Source: Rhizomicrobium electricum
Lineage (GTDB): Bacteria; Pseudomonadota; Alphaproteobacteria; Micropepsales; Micropepsaceae
Direction of reading: 5' to 3'
Assembly: GCF_011762045.1 (NCBI RefSeq)
Contig: NZ_JAASQS010000001.1
Coordinates: forward strand, 582,678-646,677
Length of the DNA: 64,000 bases
Each line of letters begins with the position of its first letter. Positions within the stretch are counted from its first letter, which is position 1. The translations under genes and the position numbers were made by a program. Positions 1 to 9,161 of the stretch are shown in pieces. Under the pieces are notes generated by a model, which was given only the letters and a program-made list of their open reading frames with translations, was not told where the DNA came from and ran no database searches.

Positions 1-2911
1 CGCGCAACTGCAGCTCGTCGGTGACCTGCCAGGTCGCGGAGATATCGAAATAGTTCATCCCCGGAATGCGGGCATTGGCTGCATCGAACGAGCCGGAGGA
101 CAGGCCCGGCTGGTCGGTGTTGCTGTCGAGCGCCGACGGACCGAAATACCGCCACGTGATGGCGAAGGTGGCATCCCAAGGCGAATTCCAATTCAGCCGG
201 AAGTGGTGACGCCAATCGGGCAGCGGGTTGCCGCAGGTATTGCCGAACAAGCCGGCGCAGTCATAGGCCGGGTTGGTCGAAACGTTCTGGGCCTTGGCCG
301 TCATCGTGTAGGTGCCGGTCAGATGGAAGCCGACACTGCCCCATCCCGACAGCCCCACTTCCTCCAGACCCAACTGGTAATCGGTCTGCAGGTCGATGCC
401 CGAATTGTTGAAATAGCCCGAGTTGACGAACGTCCCGTCGATATAGCCGCCGCCGGCCACCGTCGTGCCATAGAGCGTGCCCGCGGAAGTACGGTGGATC
501 AGGCCGCAGAACTTGGGATCGCCGGTGTTGAGGCAGTTGTTGAGCGTGACGTTGATCGGGATGCCCTGGATGATGCCGTTGTAGACGTCGATCTTGTAGT
601 AATCGACGCTGGCAACGAGGCCGGGGACCAGGCTCGGCGTGGCACTGAGGCCGATCGAGAAGGTCTTGGCCTTTTCCGGCGACAGGGCGGTATTGCCGCC
701 GGTGAGAATGGCGCATTGCCCCGACGGGCACTGGCCGATCGCATTGGTGGTGCCGCCGTTGCCGTACTGGGCAGCCGTCACACCGGTACGCTGGCATTGC
801 TGCAGCGTCGCCGTTGCAGGCATAAAGCCGCTGTCGGTCGTCGGCGCGCAAGGATCGACCGACACGATCGAGGTATTGGTGACCGATCGCGGCGTATAAG
901 TCTCGAGCAGCGACGGCGCCCGGATCGCCACGTCATAGGACGTACGCAGCCGGATGTCCGCAATAGGCGACCATTGCAGGCCGACTTTCCAGGTGGTCGG
1001 ACTGCGGTCGCCGGTATAGCGCGAGAACCGGATGCCCGCATCGATCGACAGGTCGTCGGCGAACGGCTGCTGCTGGGCCAGCGGCACGCGAATTTCGCCG
1101 TAGCCTTCCGTGACACTGATGGCATTGTCGATCGGAACGACGGAGCCGCCGAACCCGATCAGGTCGTTCGAACTCTCGGCGACGTCGCCAGCATAGGTCA
1201 TCTTGTCCTTGCGGTTGGAAGCGCCGAACGCAACCTGAATACCGTCGGTGGCAAACGGCGACTTGATGCCGTAAGCACCGAGATCGCCGGTGATGTCGAG
1301 TTCGATGATCTCCTCGAACAGCGTGCCGCGCGACGTACCGTAGGTGGCCAGATAGGCCGTCTGTGCCGGCGTCACGCCGCCTTCGGTGAAGATGTTGTAG
1401 GGCACGCAGGACGTATCTTCGCCCGACAGCACCGATTTGCAGGTCGGAACGCCGCCGACCGAAACGACCTGCAGCGCCCGGTTGATCTTCTGGTTCGACA
1501 GGTAATTGCCGTTCATCTGATCGAGGGTCACGTAGTAGTAGGACCCGAAAGCGTCGTAGTGCCAGGCGCTGCCGATATCGCCTTTGAGGCCGACCACGCC
1601 GCGGTAGTTGAAGTGTTCGTACTGGCTATAGCGGCCGCCGCCTTCGATATTGCGCCGCCCGATTTCCATCGGCGTATTGTCGGTCGCGCCGAGACCCTGC
1701 CCGGTGCAGAACACGCCGACTTCCTGGGCGCTGAGCAGCGGGTTGTCGCAATTGACGAAGTAGTTCCCCGACCCGTCCGGCGAAAACGCGTTCGAGCCGC
1801 GGAACACTGCGGTCGGTGCGATCTGCTGGTAGGAGCGGTCGTTCATGAACTCGAATTCGGCATAGGGCTTGGCCCAACTCGCAAGATCGTAATGGCCGAA
1901 CATCGCGCCGCTGAAGCGGGTATCCTGCCGCGACAGCGTCTCGTAGTCGTTGGAGTTGAACGAAGAATACGGACTGGAGCCGGCCACCGGTGCCAAAACC
2001 GCATTATGGCCGACGATCGAATAGACCGGCTGGGCCGGCAGCGTCTTAGGCTGGAAGAAGTTCGAGTTGCTCGATCCCGAGCAGTAGATGTCCGGATCGA
2101 TGTTGATCTGGCAGGCCGCGAAGTCTCGGTTCTTCATCCACACCGGGTCGGCATTGCGGTAGCCGAGGAAGCCGGTGACGTTGCCTTTGCCGTCGGCGGT
2201 ATTGGCGCCGATGGTGATCGAGGCCTGAATGGTACGCCCATCCCACACGTCTTCCGGCGCCTGCTGCAGCGGCCCTTGGGTATTGGCGGCGATGGTTTCA
2301 CCGATCACCCGGCGCGCGAAGCTGTTGTCGTTGTGGTGCCAGTTGGCGCCGTACTGCATGTCGACCTGGACGCCTTGGAAATCCTGCTTGAGCACGAAAT
2401 TCACGACGCCCGCCACGGCGTCGGAGCCGTAGGTCGACGACGCGCCGCCGGTCAGGACTTCCACCTTCTCGATCAGCGGCACCGGAATCTGGTCAAGGTC
2501 CGGCGCGGCGCCGGGATTGCCGGTGTTGGGATCGCCGACACCGAGGCGGCGTCCGTTCACCAGAACCAGCGTGCGCGTGGGACCGAGACCGCGCAGGTTC
2601 ACCGTGGTCACGCCGCCGGGACCGGAAAGCGGATTGTTGGTGTTGGTGAAGTCGCCGGTGTTGCTGACGAAGGTTTGCGGCAGATCGTTGATCATGTCGG
2701 CGACATCGGTCGCGCCTTTGACCTGGAACTGCTCGTTGGTCACGGTCTGCACCGGACTGACCGAGGTCAGATTCGACGACATCGGAATGCGCGAGCCCGT
2801 CACCACGACGGTTTCCGTGGTCTGGGCAAGCGCAGGACACGCCAACATCAGCGCCGCCACGCTGGCGGCCCCCAACAGGCGGGTATGTGAGACAATCGTA
2901 CGGTCGAACAT
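1..2911 (-). CDS. TonB-dependent receptor, C-terminus cut by window edge
   Basis: Outer-membrane TonB-dependent receptor; about 970 codons are present and the end of the barrel lies beyond the left edge. The start at 2911 opens with a signal peptide (a hydrophobic run followed by ACPALAQ). A TonB-box-like segment TTETVVVTGSRIP follows at about residues 29-41. The plug domain carries the usual NDLPQTFVSNTGDF, NLRGLGPTRTLVLVNGRR and GGASSTYGSDAVAGVVNF motifs. The rest is barrel-like, with alternating aromatic strands, many NG/DG loops and several Cys pairs in the extracellular loops. The GSRIPMSSNLTSVSPV N-terminus is typical of the large receptor families of sphingomonads and caulobacters that take up oligosaccharides or other bulky ligands. 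The substrate cannot be read from the sequence. A long open frame on the opposite strand (203-2890) is a composition shadow. Confidence 0.93.
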   Translation of the reverse strand, partial: MFDRTIVSHTRLLGAASVAALMLACPALAQTTETVVVTGSRIPMSSNLTSVSPVQTVTNEQFQVKGATDVADMINDLPQTFVSNTGDFTNTNNPLSGPGGVTTVNLRGLGPTRTLVLVNGRRLGVGDPNTGNPGAAPDLDQIPVPLIEKVEVLTGGASSTYGSDAVAGVVNFVLKQDFQGVQVDMQYGANWHHNDNSFARRVIGETIAANTQGPLQQAPEDVWDGRTIQASITIGANTADGKGNVTGFLGYRNADPVWMKNRDFAACQINIDPDIYCSGSSNSNFFQPKTLPAQPVYSIVGHNAVLAPVAGSSPYSSFNSNDYETLSRQDTRFSGAMFGHYDLASWAKPYAEFEFMNDRSYQQIAPTAVFRGSNAFSPDGSGNYFVNCDNPLLSAQEVGVFCTGQGLGATDNTPMEIGRRNIEGGGRYSQYEHFNYRGVVGLKGDIGSAWHYDAFGSYYYVTLDQMNGNYLSNQKINRALQVVSVGGVPTCKSVLSGEDTSCVPYNIFTEGGVTPAQTAYLATYGTSRGTLFEEIIELDITGDLGAYGIKSPFATDGIQVAFGASNRKDKMTYAGDVAESSNDLIGFGGSVVPIDNAISVTEGYGEIRVPLAQQQPFADDLSIDAGIRFSRYTGDRSPTTWKVGLQWSPIADIRLRTSYDVAIRAPSLLETYTPRSVTNTSIVSVDPCAPTTDSGFMPATATLQQCQRTGVTAAQYGNGGTTNAIGQCPSGQCAILTGGNTALSPEKAKTFSIGLSATPSLVPGLVASVDYYKIDVYNGIIQGIPINVTLNNCLNTGDPKFCGLIHRTSAGTLYGTTVAGGGYIDGTFVNSGYFNNSGIDLQTDYQLGLEEVGLSGWGSVGFHLTGTYTMTAKAQNVSTNPAYDCAGLFGNTCGNPLPDWRHHFRLNWNSPWDATFAITWRYFGPSALDSNTDQPGLSSGSFDAANARIPGMNYFDISATWQVTDELQLR

Positions 2912-3390
2912 TGCAATACTCCTCTCCAAGCGCCCCAGCCTGTTCGCAAGGCAGGATTACGCAGTGGGCAACGTTGCCGGATGGAGCGGAGCGATGGGCT
3001 AAAATCGCCGCCGGAACTGGAGACAGTTGCTCCGTACACGGCAGATGCTTGGCTGCGGAACGGCTATCGCACAGCAAATGCGGATCAAATGTGTTCGCCG
3101 GAGAGCGGCGGCGGCCGGACTGCGCCCGGCGGGCGGCTTCACGGCCCCAGTGCAAATCACTGGAGTAAAAAAGGAAACGCCGCTGCGAGAGGGTGCGAGA
3201 CGAAGCGGCGGCGCGGTGCTCACGAGGGCGTGAAGACGCGCCCCCACAAGCTTTTCAACACAATCGTGCCCGCTTTCGGCGATGTTGCAGGAAAGCCGCG
3301 TCCCGCGAAAACAATGCATCACAAAAGACGAGAGCGCCCGCACGAATGCGAGCGCCCTCCGGTTCGTTGCCGTTGCAATCTTGCTTTCGG
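2912..3390. other. Intergenic region upstream of the TonB receptor
   Basis: About 480 bases lie between the receptor start and the wrbA stop. Several open frames cross it, but none has a recognisable product or a convincing ribosome binding site. It should hold the receptor promoter (reading leftward) and the 3' end of the wrbA transcript. No clear iron box or other operator was seen. Confidence 0.5.
3334..3355 (-). terminator. Possible wrbA terminator hairpin
   Basis: GCGCCCGCA and TGCGAGCGC form a 9-bp stem with one mismatch around the loop CGAA, 36 bases past the wrbA stop. On the minus strand it is followed by TCTCGTCTTTT, a weak T tract. The position suits a terminator, but the tail is poor. 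Confidence 0.4.
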
Positions 3391-3990
3391 CTAGCCGTGC
3401 AGCTTCTTCGCCACCTCGGCGATCTTGCGGCCCTGATAGCGGGCGCCGGTCAGTTCGTTCTCGCTCGGCTGGCGCGAACCGTCGCCGCCCGCAATGGTCG
3501 AGGCGCCGTACGGCGAGCCGCCGGTGATCTCGTCGAGCGTCGTCTGCCCGGTGTGACCGTAATCGAGCCCGACCACCACCATGCCGAAGTGCAAGAGGTT
3601 GGTGATGATCGTGAACAGCGTCGTCTCCTGGCCGCCGTGCTGGGTGGCGGTCGAAGTGAAGGCACCGCCGACCTTGCCGTTGAGCGCGCCGCGCGCCCAC
3701 AGCCCGCCGGCCTGGTCGAGGAAGTTCGCCATCTGCGAGGTCATGCGGCCGAAGCGCGTGCCGGTGCCGATGATGATCGCGTCGTACTCGGCGAGGTCCT
3801 CCACCTTGGCCACCGGCGCCTTCTGGTCGAGCTTGAAGTGCGACTTCGCCGCGATCTCCTGCGGTACCAGTTCGGGCACGCGCTTGATGTCGACGGCGGC
3901 GCCGGCTTCGCGCGCACCTTCGGCAACGGCTTCGGCCATTTTCTCGATATGGCCGTAGGACGAATAATAGAGAACCAGGACCTTAGGCAT
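3391..3990 (-). CDS. wrbA: NAD(P)H:quinone oxidoreductase, WrbA type
   Basis: Flavodoxin-like FMN protein of 199 residues, the normal WrbA length. WrbA proteins reduce quinones by two electrons from NAD(P)H, avoiding semiquinone formation. The FMN phosphate loop is [12 protein letters not shown] near the N-terminus. The family signatures [17 protein letters not shown] (about 77-93) and [13 protein letters not shown] (about 113-125) are present, as is the C-terminal SPYGAS segment. The start at 3990 has the Shine-Dalgarno AAGGAG six bases upstream. It lies 23 bases downstream of the pirin gene on the same strand, so the two are probably co-transcribed. A LysR gene is divergent, an arrangement known for quinone and electrophile stress genes. 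Confidence 0.95.
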   Translation of the reverse strand: MPKVLVLYYSSYGHIEKMAEAVAEGAREAGAAVDIKRVPELVPQEIAAKSHFKLDQKAPVAKVEDLAEYDAIIIGTGTRFGRMTSQMANFLDQAGGLWARGALNGKVGGAFTSTATQHGGQETTLFTIITNLLHFGMVVVGLDYGHTGQTTLDEITGGSPYGASTIAGGDGSRQPSENELTGARYQGRKIAEVAKKLHG

Positions 3991-4013
3991 GACGAACTCC
4001 TTTTTGATCGTGT

Positions 4014-4712
4014 TTATGCGGCGTCCACGAGGACGATTTCGGACTCTTCAAGCGCTTTGACGGTGAGCGTCTCGACATCGCTGATGGCGGCGCCGTCGCG
4101 ATGGTTCACCGTGACGCCGTTGACCTCGATCGCACCCACCGCGACAACCAGATAGCCGTGACGCGATGCACCGAGCTTGTATTCGGCGGTCTCGCCCTTC
4201 TTCAGCGTGGCGCCCACCACCCGCGCATCGGTACGGATCGGCAGCGCGTCGGTGTCACCGGGCAATCCGCTCGCCAGGGTGACGAAGCGCCCCGACCGGT
4301 CGGCTTTGGGGAACGGCTTGGTGCCCCAGGCCGGCGCACCGCCCTTCTCGCGCGGCAGGATCCAGATCTGGAACAGCGTCGTCTTGACCGGCTCGAGATT
4401 GTATTCGGCATGACGCACGCCGGTGCCGGCGCTCATCACCTGCACGTCGCCCGCTTCGGTACGGCCTTTGTTGCCCATCGAATCCTGATGGGTGATGGCG
4501 CCCTCGCGGACATAGGTGATGATTTCCATGTCGGCATGCGGGTGCGGCGGGAAGCCGGAATTCGGTCCGATCTCGTCGTCGTTCCAAACCCGGAGGTCGC
4601 CCCAGTGGACGCGCTCGGGATCGTAATAGTTGGCGAACGAGAAATGGTGGCGGGCATTGAGCCAGCCATGGTCGGCATGGCCGAGACTGTCAAAGCGTCT
4701 GACGTCGATCAT
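4014..4712 (-). CDS. Pirin family protein (bicupin)
   Basis: 232-residue pirin. Bacterial pirins are two-cupin metal proteins, some with quercetin 2,3-dioxygenase activity. The N-terminal cupin has [16 protein letters not shown] and later [10 protein letters not shown], which provide the expected His and Glu metal ligands at about residues 57, 59, 101 and 103. The reading frame stays open upstream to 4805, but ATG 4712 ([11 protein letters not shown]) is chosen because GCAGGAG sits just before it and pirins start this way. It is the first gene of a two-gene unit with wrbA and faces a LysR gene across 111 bases. Whether it acts on a quinone, on a flavonoid or only as a redox-sensing partner cannot be decided here. 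Confidence 0.9.
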   Translation of the reverse strand: MIDVRRFDSLGHADHGWLNARHHFSFANYYDPERVHWGDLRVWNDDEIGPNSGFPPHPHADMEIITYVREGAITHQDSMGNKGRTEAGDVQVMSAGTGVRHAEYNLEPVKTTLFQIWILPREKGGAPAWGTKPFPKADRSGRFVTLASGLPGDTDALPIRTDARVVGATLKKGETAEYKLGASRHGYLVVAVGAIEVNGVTVNHRDGAAISDVETLTVKALEESEIVLVDAA

Positions 4713-4823
4713 AGAAAACTCCTGCGGGGATGACCCCGCCTTTCTGTTGCCGACGATAGTTATTGATCCTGCGCGCGAACAGAAATAGAAACAATCGAAA
4801 TCCATTGTTTCCGGAAATATACC
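4713..4823. promoter_or_regulatory. Divergent promoter region, pirin-wrbA versus LysR gene
   Basis: The 111 bases between the two divergent starts must carry both promoters. The segment is A/T-richer than its surroundings (GAACAGAAATAGAAACAATCG and ACAATCGAAATCCATTGTTT). ACAATCGAAATCCATTGT has an ACAAT/ATTGT dyad at about 4791-4808, which is a plausible LysR-type T-N11-A style site. This is position and symmetry only. Confidence 0.4.
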
Positions 4824-5732
4824 ATGAGTGCCCTACCCGACCTCGAAGCCCTGGCGGTGTTCGCCAAAGTGGCGGAATTCCGCTCTTTTGCCCGCGCCGC
4901 GGCCGAACTGCAGTTGTCGAAGCCGACGGTGTCGAAAGCGGTGACGCGGCTGGAACAGCGGCTGCACGCGAGCCTGTTCAACCGCACCTCGCGCCGGCTG
5001 GCCCTGACCGAGGCGGGCGAAAAGCTGCTGGCGCGCGCCAGCGCCATGCTGGCGGAAGGGGAAGCAGCGGAAGCCGAGGCGCTCAACCAGTCGCAGGTGC
5101 CGCGCGGACGCTTGCGCATCGCCGCGCCGATGAGCTTCGGCATTCTGCATATCGCGCCGCTGTTGCCGGCGTTTTTCCGCCAGTATCCGGAGGTTTCCGT
5201 CGATCTGCAGCTTTCCGACGAGATCATCGATCTGGTCGGCGACGGCTTCGACGGCGCCATCCGCATCGCGGCGCTGCCGGATTCCTCGCTGGTGGCGCGG
5301 CGGTTGTGCGCCATGCCGGTCTATCTGGTGGCGGCGCCGTCGTATCTGAAGGCGCACGGACGGCCCAAGCATCCGATGCACTTAAGCGAGCACGCCGGCA
5401 TCGCTTATTCCTATTCGCCGAACCAGGGCGTTTGGCAGTTCAAGAAGAAAAGCGGCGAAGTCGCGAGCGTACGGCCGGCCGGCCCCCTAAGCGTCAACAA
5501 CGGCGAAGCCATGCTGCCCGCGATCCTGGCCGGCGTCGGTATTGCCGTTTTGCCGGAATTCATCGTGCGCGACGCGCTGGCGAAAAAGCAGGTCGAAATC
5601 CTGTTGCCCGAGTGGTCGCTCGGCGACGGCGCAGTTTACTGGGTAACCCCGTCCGGCGGACCGAAGCCGCAACGCGTCACCGTGATGGGCGATTTCCTGG
5701 CGAAGATGCTGGGGAAGAAGAAATCCGGCTGA
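4824..5732 (+). CDS. LysR family transcriptional regulator
   Basis: 302-residue LysR regulator of the CrgA/DsdC-like group. The N-terminal winged helix-turn-helix covers residues 5-63, with FAKVAEFRSFARAAAEL, SKPTVSKAVTRLEQRL and LFNRTSRRLALTEAGE. The rest is a periplasmic-binding-protein-like inducer domain. It is divergent from pirin-wrbA and probably controls them. In related pairs the inducer is a quinone or another electrophile, but none can be named here. The initiator ATG follows a weak ribosome binding site (GGAAATATACC). The C-terminus (GDFLAKMLGKKKSG) is normal, and the gene appears intact. Confidence 0.93.
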   Translation: MSALPDLEALAVFAKVAEFRSFARAAAELQLSKPTVSKAVTRLEQRLHASLFNRTSRRLALTEAGEKLLARASAMLAEGEAAEAEALNQSQVPRGRLRIAAPMSFGILHIAPLLPAFFRQYPEVSVDLQLSDEIIDLVGDGFDGAIRIAALPDSSLVARRLCAMPVYLVAAPSYLKAHGRPKHPMHLSEHAGIAYSYSPNQGVWQFKKKSGEVASVRPAGPLSVNNGEAMLPAILAGVGIAVLPEFIVRDALAKKQVEILLPEWSLGDGAVYWVTPSGGPKPQRVTVMGDFLAKMLGKKKSG

Positions 5733-5823
5733 GGCACTCGCGGGTTACGCGTCAGATTGCACCGTCCGATACCGGAGTGTGTTGATATTGCGTACGATGT
5801 GCAGTCCTGGATTTGATTACGGT

Positions 5824-5871
5824 CCCCCCAAAAAGAGGTGTAACCTAAGGTTGCATTTTTGCTCTTGGGGG
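5824..5871 (+). promoter_or_regulatory. Leader hairpin that could mask the autotransporter ribosome binding site
   Basis: CCCCC-AA plus GAG (5825-5837, with three A residues bulged) can pair with CTCTTGGGGG (5862-5871). The GGGGG is the Shine-Dalgarno of the gene starting at 5877. A second, competing pairing is GGTTGC (5849-5854) with GCAACC (5871-5876), which ends directly against the start codon. This is base pairing by eye; no transcription start is known, so the segment may not be fully transcribed. Confidence 0.35.
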
Positions 5872-5876
5872 CAACC

Positions 5877-8840
5877 ATGCACTCCGAAAAACAATCGGCC
5901 TGCAGATCATTGTGCAATGCTGCCGCGACTGCGGCGCTGCTAGCGACCGGCGCCACGGCCGGTCCGACTCCGATCGACACCAACGCGCCCTATTACCTCG
6001 CCTCACAACTCGGCATTACGGTGTTGCCAGTCTTCAAGGGCGGCACGCTGCTGGTCGATCAGGAAGATGCGACCTACGCTCAGAATTTCCTACTGGAGAA
6101 CTATAACGACAACACCATTTTTGTACCCACCACTGACGCCACCTTCTCCGGCGTCATCAGCGGTCCAGGCGGATTTATCAGAATCAGCCCTGGTAACAAT
6201 GGTTCTCGGCTTCTGCTGACCGGCAACAATACATACACCGGGCTGACTCAAAATCGATCAGGCTCGCTTGTGATCGGCAACGGTGGAACTACGGGTTCTA
6301 TCGCAGGAGATATCATAAATAACGGCTTGGTGACGTTTGCGCGTAGCGATATTTATACGTTCGCAGGTGGCATATCCGGCACTGGCAGTGTCCAACAATT
6401 CGGTGGCGCCGCTAACCTTGGCAACGCCGGCAAGTTGATTTTGAGCGGAACCAACACCTATTCCGGAGAGACGATTGTTTCCTACTCAACGATTGAGGCG
6501 GGCTCTCCCGACGCCTTTTCACCCCATTCCTGGTATTTTCTAGAGGGCGCAAGCTTCTACTATCGCGATTATATCAGCGTGCTCGACCTGAACGGCTTCA
6601 ATGAGACGATCGGTAGCCTGAACGGCTATGGAGAAGTACACCTGGGCACCGGATCCCTCACAGTGAACTCCGGCGGCTCCTATCAAGGCGTCATCTCCGG
6701 AACCGGCGGATTGATCGTGGCAGGCGGCGTGCTCAACCTTTACGGCCGCAATACCTACAGTGGGGGAACAACCATCGCGGCCGGCGCCGAGTTATTCCTG
6801 GGGCTCACAGGAAACATCCATAACCCCGGCGCAATCGTCGGCAATATCGAGAACAACGGCACACTGACATTTGTCGATTCTGATGCTCCCAACATCTTCT
6901 CCGGAAACATCTCGGGCACCGGCTCGCTTGTGCTGGACGACCCGTCAGGCTTGGCTCTTCCCCAGGTACTTCTCACCGGGACGAACACTTATACCGGAGG
7001 GACTTTCCTTGGCGGATACATCTCCAAATACGGCGCTTGTGTTTGCGCAGAATTGCGGATTGGCAATGGCGGAACGACAGGCTCGATCGTCGGCAACGTG
7101 ACCGACAATGGATATCTCATCTTCAACCGATCCGATTCCTACACGTTCTCCGGTAATGTTTCCGGCACAGGCTATCTGGTGCAGGAAGGCAGCGGCACAC
7201 TGATCCTCACTGGCTCCAACACGTATACCAGCGGTACGCCCCGCTACACCGACTTTCCCCATGGCACGATGATCGCCATCGGAACTCTGCAACTCGGCGA
7301 CGGCGGCACGACGGGTTCGATCGTCGGTGACGTCTATATTACCGGCTACGGCACGCTGGCGTTCAACCGCTCCAACACTTACATCTTCGCCGGCGCCATC
7401 TCCGGCAACGGTTCAGTGCAGCAGATTGGCGGCGGCACCACCATTCTAACGGGCACCAACACCTATACCGGCGGGACGACGATCTCGGCCGGCACACTTG
7501 TCGTGGGCGACACCGCGCATCCAGGCGCCAGCGTGACAGGAGACGTCGCCGTCAATGGCGGCAGCCTGAAGGGCCACGGCACCATTCACGGTATAGTGGC
7601 CAATATCGCCGGAAACGTGCAGCCGGGTTCGTCCATCGGTACACTGACGGTCACCAGCTATACCCAGACAGCCGCCGGCACACTGACGATCGAGATGACG
7701 CCGGGCACAATCTCGCAACTGGCAGTCACAGGCAATGCAGCGCTGAACGGAAAACTTCTGTTGCAGTTCGACTCCGGATCTTTCGGAGCGGATGATCAGA
7801 CATTCCTGACCGCAGCGAGCGTGACCGGCGCCTTCACTACCGCGGAAGCGAGCGGTCTCCCTGCGGATTTGGCATACGGACTCGTTTACGAAACACAGGA
7901 TGTGCGACTGATCACTCAGCCAAAAAAATCCGGCCAAGTCTATGGCGACCTCGTCACGACAACGATCGACACGGCCCATGCATTCGGCCTTTTGACGGTA
8001 GACCCGCCAGCAGAAGCCTGCAGCAGCGCAGCGTGCACGGACGTCACGTATTGGATTACAGGATTCGGCGAAGCCGGATCGCTCGACGCCGGATCGCCCC
8101 AAAGCGATGCCTTCAACACGCGGACACTGGGGATCGCGGCGGGAGCGGATTACAACTTCGCCGGCGGCACCACGATCGGCATGGTCGTGGGCTTCAGCCA
8201 ATCTGCGCTGACGATTTCAAATGGCTGGGGCAAGGCACTGGTCAACACCACATCGGTAGCGGTACGCGGCAGGACCGGCGTGTTGAATGGACGTCTCGAC
8301 GCCGACTTATATTACACCACGCACAACACCGCGGCCCATCGCGTTGTGGCCGGACGCGGTACCGCCTATGCCGAGCCGGACGGCGATGGCTATGGCGGGG
8401 TATTGCAGTTTTCCTACCCAGAACACTCCACTTTTTCCGCCTTTGGCCGCATCAGTTATGTGCGGATTACGCAAGCAGCCATGGCTGAACAAGGGCTTGG
8501 TGCCAACAACCTGTTCGCCGGGAGCAGCACGCATGCATCGGCGCGGGGGACTTTCGGCCTGCGTTTCGGCGACGTGTTTGATCTGGGCAACGGCGCGCGT
8601 TTTATCCCCGACGCATGGGCGGGCGTGGAAACCGAACTGGCGGACACGGAGCGCACACTGCAACTGCAGTTTGCCGACGGATCGTTCGAGGCTCCTCACG
8701 CCAGTCCGGAAAGTACCTTGTTCGTGGCAGGCGGAACACTCCGTCTTCAGATTGCACCGCTCACCATCGGACTGTGGGGCAACGGAAGGCTCGGCGATCG
8801 AGAACAAAGCGGCCGGATCGGCTTGAGTGTGGCGTTCTAG
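5877..8840 (+). CDS. Autotransporter with passenger repeats and outer-membrane beta-barrel
   Basis: 987-residue type V secreted surface protein. A signal peptide (NAAATAALLATGATAGP) is followed by a Thr/Gly/Asn-rich passenger built from imperfect repeats of about 70-90 residues. Each repeat carries versions of GGTTGSIVGNV, NNGTLTF, YTFSGNVSGTG and LILTGSNTYTGGT, the pattern of passenger-associated transport repeats that fold as a beta-helix. After a junction region (about 640-720) comes the C-terminal autotransporter barrel, about 260 residues, ending in GRIGLSVAF with the terminal Phe needed for BAM recognition. ATG 5877 is preferred over the upstream TTG 5859 because GGGGG lies five bases before it. 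No protease or lipase motif was seen in the passenger, so adhesion or biofilm is the likely role. Confidence 0.92.
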   Translation: MHSEKQSACRSLCNAAATAALLATGATAGPTPIDTNAPYYLASQLGITVLPVFKGGTLLVDQEDATYAQNFLLENYNDNTIFVPTTDATFSGVISGPGGFIRISPGNNGSRLLLTGNNTYTGLTQNRSGSLVIGNGGTTGSIAGDIINNGLVTFARSDIYTFAGGISGTGSVQQFGGAANLGNAGKLILSGTNTYSGETIVSYSTIEAGSPDAFSPHSWYFLEGASFYYRDYISVLDLNGFNETIGSLNGYGEVHLGTGSLTVNSGGSYQGVISGTGGLIVAGGVLNLYGRNTYSGGTTIAAGAELFLGLTGNIHNPGAIVGNIENNGTLTFVDSDAPNIFSGNISGTGSLVLDDPSGLALPQVLLTGTNTYTGGTFLGGYISKYGACVCAELRIGNGGTTGSIVGNVTDNGYLIFNRSDSYTFSGNVSGTGYLVQEGSGTLILTGSNTYTSGTPRYTDFPHGTMIAIGTLQLGDGGTTGSIVGDVYITGYGTLAFNRSNTYIFAGAISGNGSVQQIGGGTTILTGTNTYTGGTTISAGTLVVGDTAHPGASVTGDVAVNGGSLKGHGTIHGIVANIAGNVQPGSSIGTLTVTSYTQTAAGTLTIEMTPGTISQLAVTGNAALNGKLLLQFDSGSFGADDQTFLTAASVTGAFTTAEASGLPADLAYGLVYETQDVRLITQPKKSGQVYGDLVTTTIDTAHAFGLLTVDPPAEACSSAACTDVTYWITGFGEAGSLDAGSPQSDAFNTRTLGIAAGADYNFAGGTTIGMVVGFSQSALTISNGWGKALVNTTSVAVRGRTGVLNGRLDADLYYTTHNTAAHRVVAGRGTAYAEPDGDGYGGVLQFSYPEHSTFSAFGRISYVRITQAAMAEQGLGANNLFAGSSTHASARGTFGLRFGDVFDLGNGARFIPDAWAGVETELADTERTLQLQFADGSFEAPHASPESTLFVAGGTLRLQIAPLTIGLWGNGRLGDREQSGRIGLSVAF

Positions 8841-9161
8841 ATCGTGATGTTGGCCGGCATGACCGGGACTGACCGGCTTCGACCGTGAAATTGCAGTGCG
8901 ATGTTCCGAAAGACGATCATCGCCGTCGCTCTGCCCCACTTTTGCCATGCCACGAGCCATGCATTAGAATCATTCTAAATATGCAGAGAACGCGTTTGTG
9001 ACGCGGCGTCATGGCGGCGTTTATTCGGACTCGAAATGCCGAACGCCCTGCCGTTTTCAGAACACCGCAACACGAAATTCGTTTTCGCGCCGATCTTCAC
9101 CGGCCGCCGTGCGTTCGGGATTTTTATCGTTTCCGCTCCAACACACGGATGAAAGTGTCCT
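8841..9161. other. Intergenic region upstream of poxB
   Basis: 321 bases with no supported gene. It contains the Irr-type palindrome at 8963-8979 and should hold the poxB promoter. No terminator hairpin with a T tract was found for the autotransporter. Confidence 0.5.
8963..8979 (+). promoter_or_regulatory. Irr-type iron control element (ICE box)
   Basis: ATTAGAATCATTCTAAA contains the perfect dyad TTAGAAT-C-ATTCTAA. It matches the alphaproteobacterial Irr operator TTTAGAA-N3-TTCTAAA at 13 of its 14 fixed positions. It lies 183 bases before the poxB start in an A/T-rich patch of otherwise GC-rich DNA. Binding by an Irr homologue is inferred from the match only. Confidence 0.6.

Noticed and set aside
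203..2890. 895-codon open frame on the plus strand
   Set aside because: It is the antisense of the TonB receptor. The translation is Arg/Val/Asp-rich without domain motifs, while the minus strand has a full receptor plug and barrel. It is a GC-composition shadow.
6200..7480. CRISPR-like or tandem DNA repeats in the autotransporter
   Set aside because: Repeats are imperfect at DNA level, in frame and conserved as protein motifs (GGTTGSI, LTGTNTYTGG). They are passenger repeats, not a CRISPR array.
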